This document shows positions 34,774-45,651 of a stretch of 64,000 nucleotides of DNA, piece after piece (positions within the stretch are counted from its first letter, which is position 1; every line of letters starts with the position of its first letter). The stretch lies in the NCBI GenBank assembly GCA_945643635.1, contig CALZFC010000105.1, positions 866,001 through 930,000 on the forward strand. The letters are read 5' to 3'. The notes below the pieces were generated by a model. That model saw only the letters and a list, made by a program, of their open reading frames with translations, was not told the origin of the DNA and ran no database searches. The DNA is from Allodiplogaster sudhausi. Its lineage: Eukaryota; Nematoda; Chromadorea; Rhabditida; Diplogasteridae. The translations under genes were made by a program, and so were the position numbers.

Positions 34774-36798
34774 ATGCTGCAACCATCTTTGCTCTTCCTA
34801 CTTTGTTTCTCCGCGAGTAACCAAAATGAGGTTAGGCTGCAGTTATTGGACATTTTAATTATTCCATGGATCTTGAGGTGGGTGAGGAGAGTGGTGGCTT
34901 GTTGGACTGTGTGACGAGTATAGAAGAGACTGTGGTGGAGTGCTCAACTCTCGATGAGGAGTCCCTTCTCCTTGTAACCCGCCTGTTCCCTCGATGCTTT
35001 CATCTTTCTATTCATCTGTGGAACTCGAAGCTTCTTAACCTCACTCATTTTTTTCCTCTTCGAAATCTACAAATATTGGAAATAAGAGGTATTTGCTTTG
35101 CTATGCGATGTGATTTTCTACGAATACCTGCTATGTACATGTATATGAATTAATTGAGACTCGAGTTTACGCCGCTTCTTGTCTGAGGGAAATGGACTTG
35201 ATCGGTTGACCAGTCTGGAGGTGGGGGAAGTCGCTTGGCTGACTGGGATAGTGTATGCGAGTTGCTGTCAGCCTTCCCTTCTCTCCTGCATCTCTCCATT
35301 CGTCAAAGTCGTCTTCAATCTCTCAATCAATGTTCCCTCCAACAGAACATGCTCCTCCAAACCGTCGATTTCTCCAATAATGAAATGGTTAGGACCGATT
35401 GAAGAGAGCAGAAAAAGAACGAGATGAAGGATAGATCTCGAGAGAATCGTAGATATTATAAGTAATAAGTAGATGATTATTGAGCTGTCGCGAGTATCGT
35501 GGCTGCCGCCATCAGTTAGAGATGCTAACTTCTCTTCCTGTCTGCTGACGGAGTGGTCGCTTTCTCCTCTTCTCCTGTCTCGTCTCTCCTTGGCTGACAA
35601 TCCTCTCTCCAGTCTCTCCTTCCCCCTCCCTCCCTCTTCTCTTGTCTTCCTCAACATCTCTCGCACTAAACTGAAGGAGTTTCCAGTTCTCTTGGCTCCT
35701 CGTCTGGAGTATCTCATCGCAGATGAAACCAGCATCCAGGCAAGTTTGGTTCCTTCATTTGTCCATCATGACAGCATGTGCTTTCAGTGGCTTGACATAT
35801 CGGGATGGAAAGTGGAGAGCCTGAAGGAGTTCTCTCTGCTGATGTCTGCATCTCTCACTTCGATCTGGGGTCTTCTGCCTGGCTCTCTGCGAGTGTTCCG
35901 TCTGAGTGACTCTCCTCTCCCCATGCTCCCTCCCCTTTTCTTCTCCGCCTGTACCCATAGTCTCGAGCAGCTCGAGATCTTCAATGCCTCTCTGAGCTGT
36001 GGAGAGTGCGGGCCGGAATGGGCAACCCCCGCGGCGGCCCTTGCGCGGTCTTTTCTGGTATCTGTGGGGTGTGCTGAGAGAGGAGACAGTAATTGTCTGG
36101 CTGCGTCGACAATGGAAGTGGCTCGTTCCCCTCCTGGATCCTCGTTGGTCTTGCCCTGTCTTGCCAGCCAAGCTGCAGCGACTGCAGAGTGGTGGAGAGA
36201 GCGGCCTTTTGCATTCCTTGGCCGCTTCGACCCCGTCACGAACTCTCTGCTTACTTCCGAGAATGGCTCGGTCCATGGAGTGGAGGCTAGTCTCTTCTCC
36301 CTTTTCTCATTCGACTGACTTCCTTCAGGTGCTTGTTGGTGGCTCTCTTCGTTTCTCCCCCCTCCAGTTGCAACACGTCGAGAGATACATTTGCGTAGTT
36401 CGGCGGGGCAACTCAAGTGCGGCGGCGCGTGCTCGAGTCCGTGTTTCTCTCAAGGAGCAGTGGTATTCCTTCGACGTTCTCGCCTCTGTCTTCTGGGGCT
36501 GTCTCATGAGTGGAATCCTCGCTTGCGCATTCTCTTTCATCCTCAACATCACTTGGATTCTTTGCAGGTTATTTTCCTGTCAGAGTCATGAAAGTTTCTG
36601 TATTTTATTTTAATAAAAGACTTTGTATTCAGAAAGAGCATGCTATGGTGGATTCAACGGGCAGAGCGATTGAGCAGGGTGAGGAAGATGGTCGAAGCCA
36701 TTGAGAAGTATCGGCAGAGGCAGATCGACTCTATCCATGACAAGTACCAGAAGCGAGTGCAACTTATCCGGGACAACTACCACCAGCAGGCCTGAGAG

Positions 36799-36840
<42 letters not shown>

Positions 36841-37369
36841 TGATGAAGAGGGGGGAGTGAAGGAGTAAGTACTGTGCAGGTAGAGCAATTGCGAGTATCG
36901 TATGCATCGAAGGCTGAGAGATTCAGCGACTATCGCGCAGCTCAGATCGAGAGTGTCTCCGCCCATCTTGACTCCATCCGACACAATTATCAACTGCAGC
37001 TCGGAAGAGCTAGGGAATACGGATCCAAGTCTCGTCTTTCTTTCTCTATCTTTCAAATTCTCTTCACCTTCTCTTTACTCTCTCTCTCTCTCCTCTCCCT
37101 TTTCTCGCTCGATCTCTCGCATTATCTTCGTCTCTATGTTTCTTCTCCTTAGACGTGCGGAGCAGTTGTGGGAGAGTTACGAGCGACAAGTGAATCGAGT
37201 CCGGATGCTGAACCTTCAGAGCAGACTGAAGATTATGAGACAGTACAACATCAAGCAGCACTTCATCAACAAACTCCTCGAGAATGTGCAGCAGCAAATA
37301 AACAGCCGAGACCCCGTGGTTGTCGTCTCTCCCCTCGAGGTTGGAGATCTTCCCTCTCATGACTGGTAA
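34774..37369 (+). CDS. LRR-Ig single-pass membrane protein with coiled tail
   Basis: Exons 34774-34830, 34878-35088, 35221-35387, 35485-36285, 36329-36567, 36633-36789, 36880-37028 and 37153-37369 give 665 residues. A signal peptide ('MLQPSLLFLLCFSAS') precedes a Cys-containing N-cap and degenerate leucine-rich repeats (for example 'SLLHLSIRQSRLQSL', 'LLQTVDFSNNEM'). Then come an LRR C-cap with C-x-x-C, an Ig domain (C...W...'RYICVV'), one membrane helix ('VFWGCLMSGILACAF'), and a cytoplasmic helix with repeated I-R-x-N-Y-x-x-Q motifs. The architecture is that of a neuronal-type adhesion or receptor protein. I cannot name the orthologue. Three introns have apparent GC donors or non-GT alternatives (after 36285 and 36789, and possibly 'cag|gcaagt' near 35738). 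The gene start is itself inside the duplicated block. Confidence 0.82.
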
Positions 37370-37722
37370 TGGAGATGAGTGCATTAGGTGGAGCAGCCCG
37401 AGTTAGGAGTTCGTGTTGCACTGTCTCGCTCGTCTTCCTTCTGCTCGCTGCCCGAGTACGTCTTGGCCCCGGATGGTCAGCTCCGCCCCTCCGCCCTGAC
37501 TTCTTTGTCCGTGGCCTCTCCATTCCAAAGCATTCCTCGCTCTTCTTCCACCACTTCTCTTCCTGTTGTTCCCCTCTCCGAATCATAACTTCTTGCCATA
37601 CTCGATCCGATGTAAAATGTTTCATCCACAGTCCATCATTCTTCTTCTATGAATGTACATAAAATAACATACGAACGAGTTGACTCAATACCAAACGTTA
37701 AGTGAAAGAACCCGTCCCCGTA

Positions 37723-38695
37723 GTGCTATGTTACTTGGGGGGGGGCCAGTATACTTTTTTTTTCCTTTTCGCTCAAATCGTGCACAGGGAGGTTCTCGAG
37801 CATGGGGAACACGAATATCACGTTTGTTTTGCGCTTGCATGCAGTTTAACAAAGTTACCGTACTTAACTAGTAAAAGCCTCTCACGTGTTTGCACTGGGT
37901 TTGGGCGCTAAGACCATGACCATGCCGGACAAGAGTGACAACGACATAAATATATTTACAACATGCTTCCATTAACACATAAAACGCATTGCTTCTAATT
38001 ATTATTACAATATTTACAAATTTGAGAGTGAGAGAGGAATGAGAGCGCGCTTATGTAAGTGGGTAACGCTTTGCAATCTCTCGCCACAACTCATAGAGTA
38101 AGTCCTCGCTATTCTTTTCCCACTTCCAAAGGATCTCCATGAAGTAGTGGTCGGCCCACTGTTCGCCCTTCAATCCATTGCGAGTGCGGAGCTTCCTCTT
38201 GAACTGGCTCCACAAGCACTCGATGCGTTGCGTGTGGACACCGGTCACAGGGTTCACAAAATTGACACTGTGGTTCACCGTGCGGTGGGTGTATCCGAGA
38301 TTGCCAAGGTTGGCATAACCAGCCCATTGGTCCGTGAGGAGAATCCCACCGGGGGCAACGTGTGTCTGAATGATCGCCTGAAGGGTGGAGCAATGAGTAA
38401 CTTAGAGAGTGAGTGGCCTCTGCCGGGATGATCTACGCCATCGGTTATGAGGGAGAGGCAACACGAATTGCTATCTACCAACACACTGACTCACAGAGTC
38501 AAAAGATCAAACAACATGTATAACATACATGATCTACCTAACACCTCTAATGTACGGAAACTTTTTTTATACGCATAGGAGTACAAAACAAACGTGATAT
38601 TCGTGTTCCCCATGCTCGAGAACCCCCCTGTGCACGATTTGAGCGAAAAGGAAAAAAAAAGTATACTGGCCCCCCCCCCCCAAGTAACATAGCAC
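37723..38695 (-). mobile_element. Inverted-repeat element with ISXO2/Merlin-like transposase piece
   Basis: The ends are inverted copies of about 110 bp starting 'GTGCTATGTTACTTGGGGGG' on each side and running through 'caaatcgtgcacaggg' and 'ggggaacacgaatatcac'. The minus strand between about 38380 and 38051 encodes 'GGILLTDQWAGYANLG', 'TVNHSVNFVNPVTGVHTQRI' and 'LWSQFKRKLR', the second half of the DDE domain of IS1595/Merlin-type transposases (T-D-x-W, H-S..F-V-x-P-x-T-G-x-H-T-Q-x-I-E). The first half of the enzyme is absent. I could not find matching target duplications. Related end sequence occurs at 57.3 kb. Confidence 0.78.
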
Positions 38696-38780
38696 CTATA
38701 AATAATCCAAATATATATATCGAGACGAGAATAACTGGCAGGCGGGAAGGGACCAAGTTAAAGTGAGTGGACCATGAGTT

Positions 38781-38976
38781 TCAGGAAGAGTGGGAGAGGA
38801 AGTGGACTTTATACTCGGGCAGGTACCGGCGAATAAACGCGCTCTCCAGAACTTTCTCCATCGAAAGCCGGCGTTCTGGCAAGGCGACAATCAATTGGGA
38901 CAACAACTCGCGAGCCTCCGATGAGACGTGGCTCGGCACGCGGTAGTCACAACTCCGGATTCGGCTGAGAGTCAGC

Positions 38977-39023
<47 letters not shown>

Positions 39024-40950
39024 GAGGGAGAAGAGGGGGGGGGGGTAAAGAAAGCGAAAGGGAGGTATGGAGGGAGAGACAACTATGGATAGGGAGTTAT
39101 CGGGATACAGAAGATGAAGAGAGAAGAGCGAATAACCTCTTGCTTTGCCGTCTCGAAAGGTGGACGGCCGACCAGAAATTCATACATCAAGATGCCGACT
39201 GCCCAGTTGTCCACCTTAGAATTACATTCATAAGGCAAGGAAGCAGTCCTGAGCAAGGTTCGGTGTACGACTCCGGGCCGGGGGTGAGGGAGGATACAAC
39301 GCAAAAAAATTTCGTTCAAATTTCAATTTCTTTTGGGAGCAAATCCCTCTTTACATAGCAAAAACTCCTAGGAGAACAATCAGAAGGGGGGAGGGGGCTC
39401 AGCATGGTTCTGATCAGGCCGGCGGGGGGTACAACACGGCGCATGCACTGCCCCTATTCAGCGCTGCAAGGAAATTGGTACTATTTCAGAGCACAGGTTC
39501 CAAAACACTAAGCGCCTCAAAAAGGAACTTCTGTCCAAATCTGAAAGACAAGAGTAAAAATGCTCTGTGTCCCCTTTCGTTATAAAGGACCAGTGCTTAT
39601 TTTTCAGGCCCGCATTTCTTTTCGGACCCGTTATTTCCAATAATGGACCCTTGTTCCGGAATAAAGAGAGAAAGAGATGGTGAACCTTTATGCTGTGAAT
39701 GGCTTTCTTTGCAATCATCTCAGGGGGGAGGTAGTCGAGAGTGCCGCAGACGGTCGTTCTCTTCGACTGTTTCGACATGACCGACCAGCCAAAATCCGCT
39801 AGCTTCAATGCAATTTGTGTATTAGGCAGGTCACCCTGATCTCACTAGCTTTCTTGCCGGCTGCGCAGATCCTTCTTATGCAAAAAAAAGAACCTTGAGC
39901 ACGTTGTCTTTGGCAACGAGAATGTTTTCTGGTTTGATGTCTCGATGGCAGATATCGAAGCGATGGCAGTAAGCGAGGGCATCCGCGACCTGTGCCGTGT
40001 AGCTGAAAGAATTCATGTCACTCTCATATTAACTATTCCCTCACCTCGCAGCTTCTTCCTCGGTAAAGTGGCCCTTCTTGCGAAGAACAGTGAAAAGTTC
40101 TCCCATTGCAGCGTACTCGAGAACCATGTAGATTCGGCTCTGGTCGTGGAAATAGCCATAGCACTTCAACACGTTCGGGTGCCTAGAGAAACGAATGACT
40201 AAAATTAATGATAACTCCAAAATCATTTTACTTCAAAATCATTTTATTTCAACAACATTCCCTCACTATAGATATATGATACAGAACTTTGCAAACAAAA
40301 TGGCATTACAATACACAGGGGGGAAAATACATCAGTAAAGGCATCACTTGTAAAGAAAAATATGGGGGGAAAACTTATTGCATTTTAAAAGTCTAAACCT
40401 GAGGTGGAACTGGATCTCGATTTCGCGCTTCGCTTGGTGGCACACCTTGTATTCATTCAGTTGATGCTTGAACATAACCTAAACAACATTAACTGGGTAA
40501 TTGTCATGCCGACCATTTTAATCGACCAGTCAACATTCTTGTATTGTACCTTAAGCGCGACGACAAATTGAGTGTTCTTCTCTCTCGCAAGGTAAACACT
40601 TCCAAACTTTCCCTTCCCAAGTGGTCGACCAACGTCGAAGTCATCCAAAGACCATGACATCCTTCTGAGCATTAAAATTACATTATTCGAAACCCCAAAC
40701 GGCTGCCAGTGGAGCATCGGACATGACTAACGACTCCAAATAACAGCACCTTTCGTCTCCGGGAGAAGATTCCTTTGCTTTTTCTGCCATCCCAACTTCG
40801 ATGTTCTGCAATTATTTATGAATTGAAATTGAAGAGGCTCACCTCAACGGTCGACGAGCTCATCGACCCTTGGGAACAGAAAAAGAAAGTAGAAACCTCA
40901 GTTGTTGCATTCTCCACTTTGCTCGTGCTCAGGTCAGCTTCCGCCATCAT
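38781..40950 (-). CDS. AURK: Aurora-family protein kinase
   Basis: Exons 40950-40843, 40805-40750, 40664-40550, 40478-40399, 40182-40045, 40002-39894, 39802-39686, 39214-39137 and 38975-38781 encode 331 residues, with all phases closing. Kinase landmarks in order: '[18 protein letters not shown]', 'VALKV' (ATP-binding Lys), '[14 protein letters not shown]', 'HRDIKPEN', 'LADFGWSV', activation loop '[15 protein letters not shown]' with the conserved Thr, and '[16 protein letters not shown]'. DFGWSV plus [10 protein letters not shown] is diagnostic of Aurora kinases, which control centrosomes, spindles and chromosome alignment. The short N terminus (about 75 residues) gives no A/B distinction. 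The 471-bp intron before the 39214-39137 exon is unusually large for this window. It shares a 326-bp divergent upstream region with POLK. Confidence 0.96.
38976..39045. repeat. (GA)n with poly-G in an AURK intron
   Basis: About 40 bp of GA followed by AGAAGAG and a run of Gs. Confidence 0.9.
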
Positions 40951-41046
40951 CAATCTGCAGAGAACAGGAAATGACTTTGTCTCCGAAATTCTCTGGTCCC
41001 ACAAACAATCTCCCGCTTCTAAACCACGTTTAAAATTTTGCGCGCG

Positions 41047-41205
41047 AGGCAGTTAGGAAAGTTCATCTGTTCATCCGTTCATCTCGTTCATCTTAAGGAA
41101 AGTTCATCTTGAAATTTACTTTACGTTTTTGAAATTTAGCTAAGATGAACTTTCCTATAGATGAACAAGATGAACGGATGAACAGATGAACTTTCCTAAC
41201 TGCCT
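41047..41205. mobile_element. 159-bp foldback MITE in the AURK-POLK divergent promoter
   Basis: The two halves are inverted copies of about 68 bp. Each starts 'AGGCAGTTAGGAAAGTTCAT' and continues with repeated GTTCATC words, leaving a central loop of about 20-30 nt. Direct repeats GCGCGCG flank it at 41040-41046 and 41206-41212, consistent with a 7-bp target duplication, although the simple GC sequence weakens this. It occupies half of the 326 bp between the divergent Aurora kinase and Pol kappa start codons. Confidence 0.8.
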
Positions 41206-41276
41206 GCGCGCGAGTTTAAATAAAATTAAAAAGTGCATCGTGTCACAGTTGATTAAGTGGGTCGTGCTCTCTGAAG

Positions 41277-43929
41277 ATGCTGTCCTTCAACAACAACAAA
41301 GCTGGCCTTGGGCTGGTTGATAAGGTTTTTTATTCACTATTCTTGAAAGGCATGGAAGTGTTCTTTAATAGATTATGCATCTTTCGTTCTTCAGGAAGAG
41401 GTAAATCGAGTTATCCAAGGAAACACTGGCAAGAATTTTGGAAGTTTTGCAAAGCGAAAGGAGGAACGACTAGAAGAGCAGAGAAAGCAAATACGTGCGA
41501 CAATTTCTGCGCTGAGCGAAGCGGATGCGGCGAGAAGCGAGGAAGCGGTTAGCTATCCAATCGCTTTTCTTTCCTCATGTTCTGGTTGAGATGGCGTCTC
41601 TTGCTGTGGCAGTGGAGAAGGAGCGCGAGTTGGGCAGGCACTGTGTCCATGTGGACATGGATGCATTCTTCGCGGCAGTTGAGATGAGAGACTTGCCTGA
41701 GCTGCGAAGAGTTCCTATGGCAGTTGGCTCTCTCTCCATGCTGGTTGCTTCTTCTCTGCAAAGAGGAAATCATTCTTCACTGCTTCCTCTTCTTTCTTCA
41801 GGGCACTTCCAATTATCTGGCACGTAGATTCGGAGTACGCGCAGCGATGCCCGGGTTCATTGCTCGCAAGTTGTGTCCAGAACTGGTCATTGTTCCTGGC
41901 AACTACGACAAGTATTCTCGCGAGAGCAAGGTGCTCTTTCTAATCGGCCTCCTCCTGTCATTTCTTCTTTTTGAGGTCATCGCTTCGGTTCTGTCTGAGT
42001 ACGACGAGGATTTGTGTATGGGATCCTTGGACGAAGCATATCTGGACATCACTCGCCATTTGCAGCAACGCACTGAGCCAGGTATCCCTTCCTCCTCTCT
42101 TCAGCTGTTCCCTTTCTTGTCCATCTCCTCTCTCACTCCTCTCTCTCCTTCTCTCACTCCTCTCTCTCCTTCTCTCTCTCTCTCTCTCTCTCCTTCTCTC
42201 TCTCTCTCTCTCTCTCTCTCCTTCTCTCTCCTTCTCTCTCCTTCTCTGTCTCTCTCCTTCTCTCTCTCTCTCTCCTTCTCTCTCTCTCCTTCTCTCTCTC
42301 TCTCTATCTCTCTCTCTCACTCACTCTCTCCTCTCTCGCTTTGAGTGAGTGTTCGTCGAATCCGCTTCACTGGTAGTTGCGAGTGCATGCTGCCGGTGTG
42401 CTCGGTGTCCGAGTGCGTGTCCGATTCCGCTGTTCCTCTTCCCGAAGAGTCTTGCACCAAATGCGGTGGCATGCGAGTCCCTTACGAAGACTCTGTTATC
42501 TTTGGTTGTTCTCGCCGGGATGTCGTGAAGGAGATGCGATTCCGTATTGAACAAGCAACTGGATTGACTGCGAGTGCTGGTTTGTTAATCACTCACACGT
42601 CTTTTTTATTCTTATTTTTTGATATTCCAGGAATCGCCCCTAATCATATGTTGGCAAAAATTTGCTCCGATATTCAGAAGCCAAATGGTCAGTTTGAGCT
42701 TGCAAATGATAGGGAAGCAGTTCTCTCCTTTCTGGCCGAGCTTCCCATCCGAAAGGTGATTAAAGGGAAAGAAGTGAATGGAGAGAAAGAGATGGTCTCA
42801 AGGTGAGTGGAGTTGGAGCCGTGGCGGAGGCGCGTCTGGCTGAGGCTGGAATCACTACGTGTGGAGATGTTCTGGCCAGGCGTGCTCTGCTCCCTCACAT
42901 TCTTTCTCCCACTGTCTTCAACTTCATCCTTCGGGTTAAGTTCTCACCAATTACTTTATTCTTTCATGATTAGTATGTTCTACAGGTTGCCCTTGGAGTC
43001 GGTTGGATCCGAAGTGGAGAACAAGGGGCGAGGAAGTCCCTTTCCGTTGAGAGAACCTTCTCCCCGACTTCTTCTCTTCCTGAGCTTAGTGTCATCCTGC
43101 GTGATATTTCTGAACAACTTCAAACCCATCTCCAACAAAGTGGGGTTGGACAACAAGTACCTTCGACTTGTATTCACACACAGCTGGTTTATTAAGGTTC
43201 TCTATGCGAGTTCGTTAACGCTGAAAATGAAATTGTCATCTTTCGACACTTTAACCAGGACAGCCGATCTTCCTCGAGGTTCGCATTATTTTATTTGTAC
43301 CGCTGCAATGCTTTTGGAAGGAAAAGGCTATGCAATAGTTTGCTTTCAAGGAACCCAGTTAAATGATCAAACTACAATCTGCAAACATGCAACAGCTGTT
43401 TTGGAGAAACATGTTAGTTTGCTATTTATGGTGTTTTGCAATATTAAACTGCAGTGATGCCTGCTGTATTAAGATGGGAAGAGAGATGCGCTTGCTTGGA
43501 GTGAAGTTGTCCCGTCTCGTGTTCACTCAGGAAGACGGCGACTGCCAGCCTACGGTTGTGGATCTCTTGAAGAGAAGGACAGCGGTGAAAAGAACGAGAG
43601 AAACAGAAGACATTTCCGACACGACTGCGGGCACTGAGGAAGGTGGCTGCGTGTGGTTGTGTGAGAAGAGAGACAACTCTGCTCCCTCTTCTTCGTTCTC
43701 TCCCTCTACTTCTTCTGCTCGCTCTCTTACCTCCTGCTCCTCCTCTGCCGAATGCCCTCTCTGTGGGAGGAAACTTGACCCAAGTGATATCCGTGGAGTG
43801 AATTGGCACATTGATAGTTGTCTGAGCAGAGATGCCATCCGCGAGGCCCTCCTTCCTCCTGAAACCTCTCAGGCAGTTCACCGCAAGAAAAGAAAGGTCA
43901 CACTCGATAATTTCTTCAGCAAGTCTTAA
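41277..43929 (+). CDS. POLK: DNA polymerase kappa
   Basis: Twelve exons (41277-41324, 41395-41547, 41591-41743, 41802-41930, 41976-42081, 42346-42579, 42631-42755, 42803-42934, 42986-43156, 43197-43278, 43351-43412, 43474-43929) give about 616 residues. Pol kappa is a Y-family translesion polymerase. It has the N-clasp ('[12 protein letters not shown]'), the catalytic '[16 protein letters not shown]' and '[11 protein letters not shown]' (three carboxylates), '[18 protein letters not shown]', the helix-hairpin-helix '[17 protein letters not shown]', the little-finger domain, one C-terminal UBZ finger (C-P-L-C...H-I-D-S-C) and a final PIP-like '[11 protein letters not shown]'. A Cys-rich insertion follows the second catalytic motif. 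The exon 9-10 junction has a close alternative. AATAAA is at 43986. The intron before 42346 holds a 210-bp CT tract that directly abuts the acceptor. Confidence 0.95.
42118..42340. repeat. (CT)n/(CCTT)n tract in a POLK intron
   Basis: About 220 bp of imperfect CT with CCTTCT interruptions, ending at the 3' splice site. Confidence 0.95.
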
Positions 43930-44072
43930 CATGTCTTTTTATCAATGTGATTGTAGCGATGCAGACGACATTATCATTTGATATCAATAAAGATATTGCA
44001 TTCCCATGCAGGAGAAAAGGGTGGCATTGGCCGGAGGGCGCAAGTTCACGGACATCGATCTGTGAAGGATCT

Positions 44073-45002
44073 TCAGCTTGGCCCGCTTGATCTGTAAGGG
44101 ATGGAGGGGCTGCTCCACCACGCAAGCACTCCAGACACTCTCAAAACGGAGAGAGAGAGAGAGAGAGGAGAGAGAGAAAGAGAGAGGGGGAGAAATGGTA
44201 GCGAGAGAGAGGGAGAGAGAGAGTAAGAGATAGAGAGAGAAATGGTAGCGAGAGAGAGGGAGAGAGAGCAAGAATGAGTGATTGAGAGATAGAGAGAGAA
44301 ATGGTAGCGAGGGTGAGAGAGGGAGAGAGAGCAAGAAAGAGAGAGGCAGTGCATATTCATCGTCTTAAGAATGCAAATACAATTTGGGGATTTTTGAATG
44401 TGAAATATGAAAACTAGGTGAAGAGCGGAAAGAGGACAAATGTAACTGACTGTGGAGGAAATGTTGTCTGAGAGTGTTGAGCTAGTGCTGGATGAAGGCG
44501 GTCCGGGTGCGCCGTTCCTCGCAATCGCTCCTTTTGCTGTTTCTGCTCTCCCCACGGAAGCCTGAATTCCTACTCAAAGAGGGAAAGCAATGCTTCTTTC
44601 AGCGATTACCTGAGGAGAGAGTGTTGAACTCTCTTGTAGAGAGATAGTTGGCAGAGAGGGAGAGACTGTGGGGAGAGAGGAGGGGAAACGGTTTGAAGAG
44701 ATAGTTGCAGAGAGGGAGAGACTGTGGAGAGAGAGGAGGGGAAACGGTATGAAGATATAGTTGCAGAGAGCGAGAGACTGTGGAGAGAGAGGAGTGGAAA
44801 CGGTATGAAGAGATAGTTGCAGAGAGGGAGAGACTGTGGAGAGAGAGAGGAGGGGAAACGGTATGAAGAGATAGTTGCAGAGAGCGAGAGACTGTGGAGA
44901 AAGAGGAGGGGAAGCGGTGGGAAACCTCTCTTTCTCCAGAATACTCTCTCTCCCAAACTTCAGAGGAGCTACTGCCTGCTCTGACTCAGACATTATGGTC
45001 AT
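44073..45002 (-). CDS. Small unidentified protein (68 aa)
   Basis: Three exons (45002-44926, 44561-44451, 44091-44073) join with consistent phase-2 junctions and end in a stop, giving 68 residues beginning 'MTIMSESEQAVAPLKFG' with a basic/Gln-rich middle ('KQQKERLRG'). I do not recognise it and all three frames of the middle exon are open, so the support is splice phase only. An acceptor-like 'aataatatcag' ends 8 nt before the ATG. Its introns contain a 57-bp minisatellite and a GA tract with the segment shared with GALNT. Confidence 0.35.
44105..44345. repeat. GA-rich tract plus a copy of the GALNT 5' leader segment
   Basis: Bases 44117-44160 ('ccacgcaagcactccagac' and onward into GA) are the same as 26470-26512 immediately upstream of the GALNT start codon. 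The rest, to 44345, is GA with three 'aatggtagcgagagagag' units. Confidence 0.85.
44640..44918. repeat. 57-bp minisatellite, five copies
   Basis: Units of 56-59 bp containing 'gatagttgcagagag' and 'gagactgtggagagagag' start near 44643, 44700, 44756, 44812 and 44871. Confidence 0.9.
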
Positions 45003-45009
45003 TTGAAGC

Positions 45010-45640
45010 ACTGATATTATTTCTCCCTCTACTATTTTATTCCTCCCCTAATAGACTCCTTGCGCAAACCCTCTCACGCTCCTCTGGTACTCACTTTAGC
45101 TTCCTTCTTCTGCATTCTCTCAATTTATCTTACATTCTTTCCCTGTCTCTCTTTCTTTGCTCTCTCTCTCTCCCTCTCTCCTTCTTTGTTCTCTCTTCCT
45201 TTACGCGCTCTCTTTCTTTACCCGGATCCTTCCCGAGACACGCCTCTAATTGAGTAGATAGGCAGATTAACACGCCCGTACAATTTCACTGAACTGAGAC
45301 GAACGAGTGAAAGAAGCCACTGTGCCAGAACGCACTGCCCTTTCTGACTCTCGCTCATCTCTTCTCCCTCTCTCTTTTCCGTCTCCCTGTTCCCAGCGCT
45401 CTCTCTCTCCCTTTCTCTTACTATCCCTCCACCCGCTCTCAGTTCATCCTCGTTTCTCTCCCTCCTCTAAATATCTTTGTGCATCTAAATACCTTTCGTG
45501 CTATTCCTGAAGATTTGAAACAGTTCTAGCCCCACTTTTCCATGCCTCTCGTTAAACAGATGGGAGTAAATCTTTACTAACAATTGAACGACAAAGACCA
45601 ACAAAAACGACAGAGACCAACGAAAACAATGACAGCTGGG
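45010..45640. other. Pyrimidine-rich intergenic sequence
   Basis: CT-rich plus strand with short Ser/Leu frames that are low-complexity artefacts. No gene is visible between the 68-codon gene and the NIFK stop. Confidence 0.5.
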
Positions 45641-45651
45641 TGGATGCAGTC

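Noticed and set aside
44451..44561. Homeobox-like string R-R-T-R-T-A-F-I-Q-H followed by L-N-T-L-R-Q-H-F
   Set aside because: It needs reading through an in-frame TAG, no other homeodomain helix is present, and another frame of the same exon fits the splice phases.
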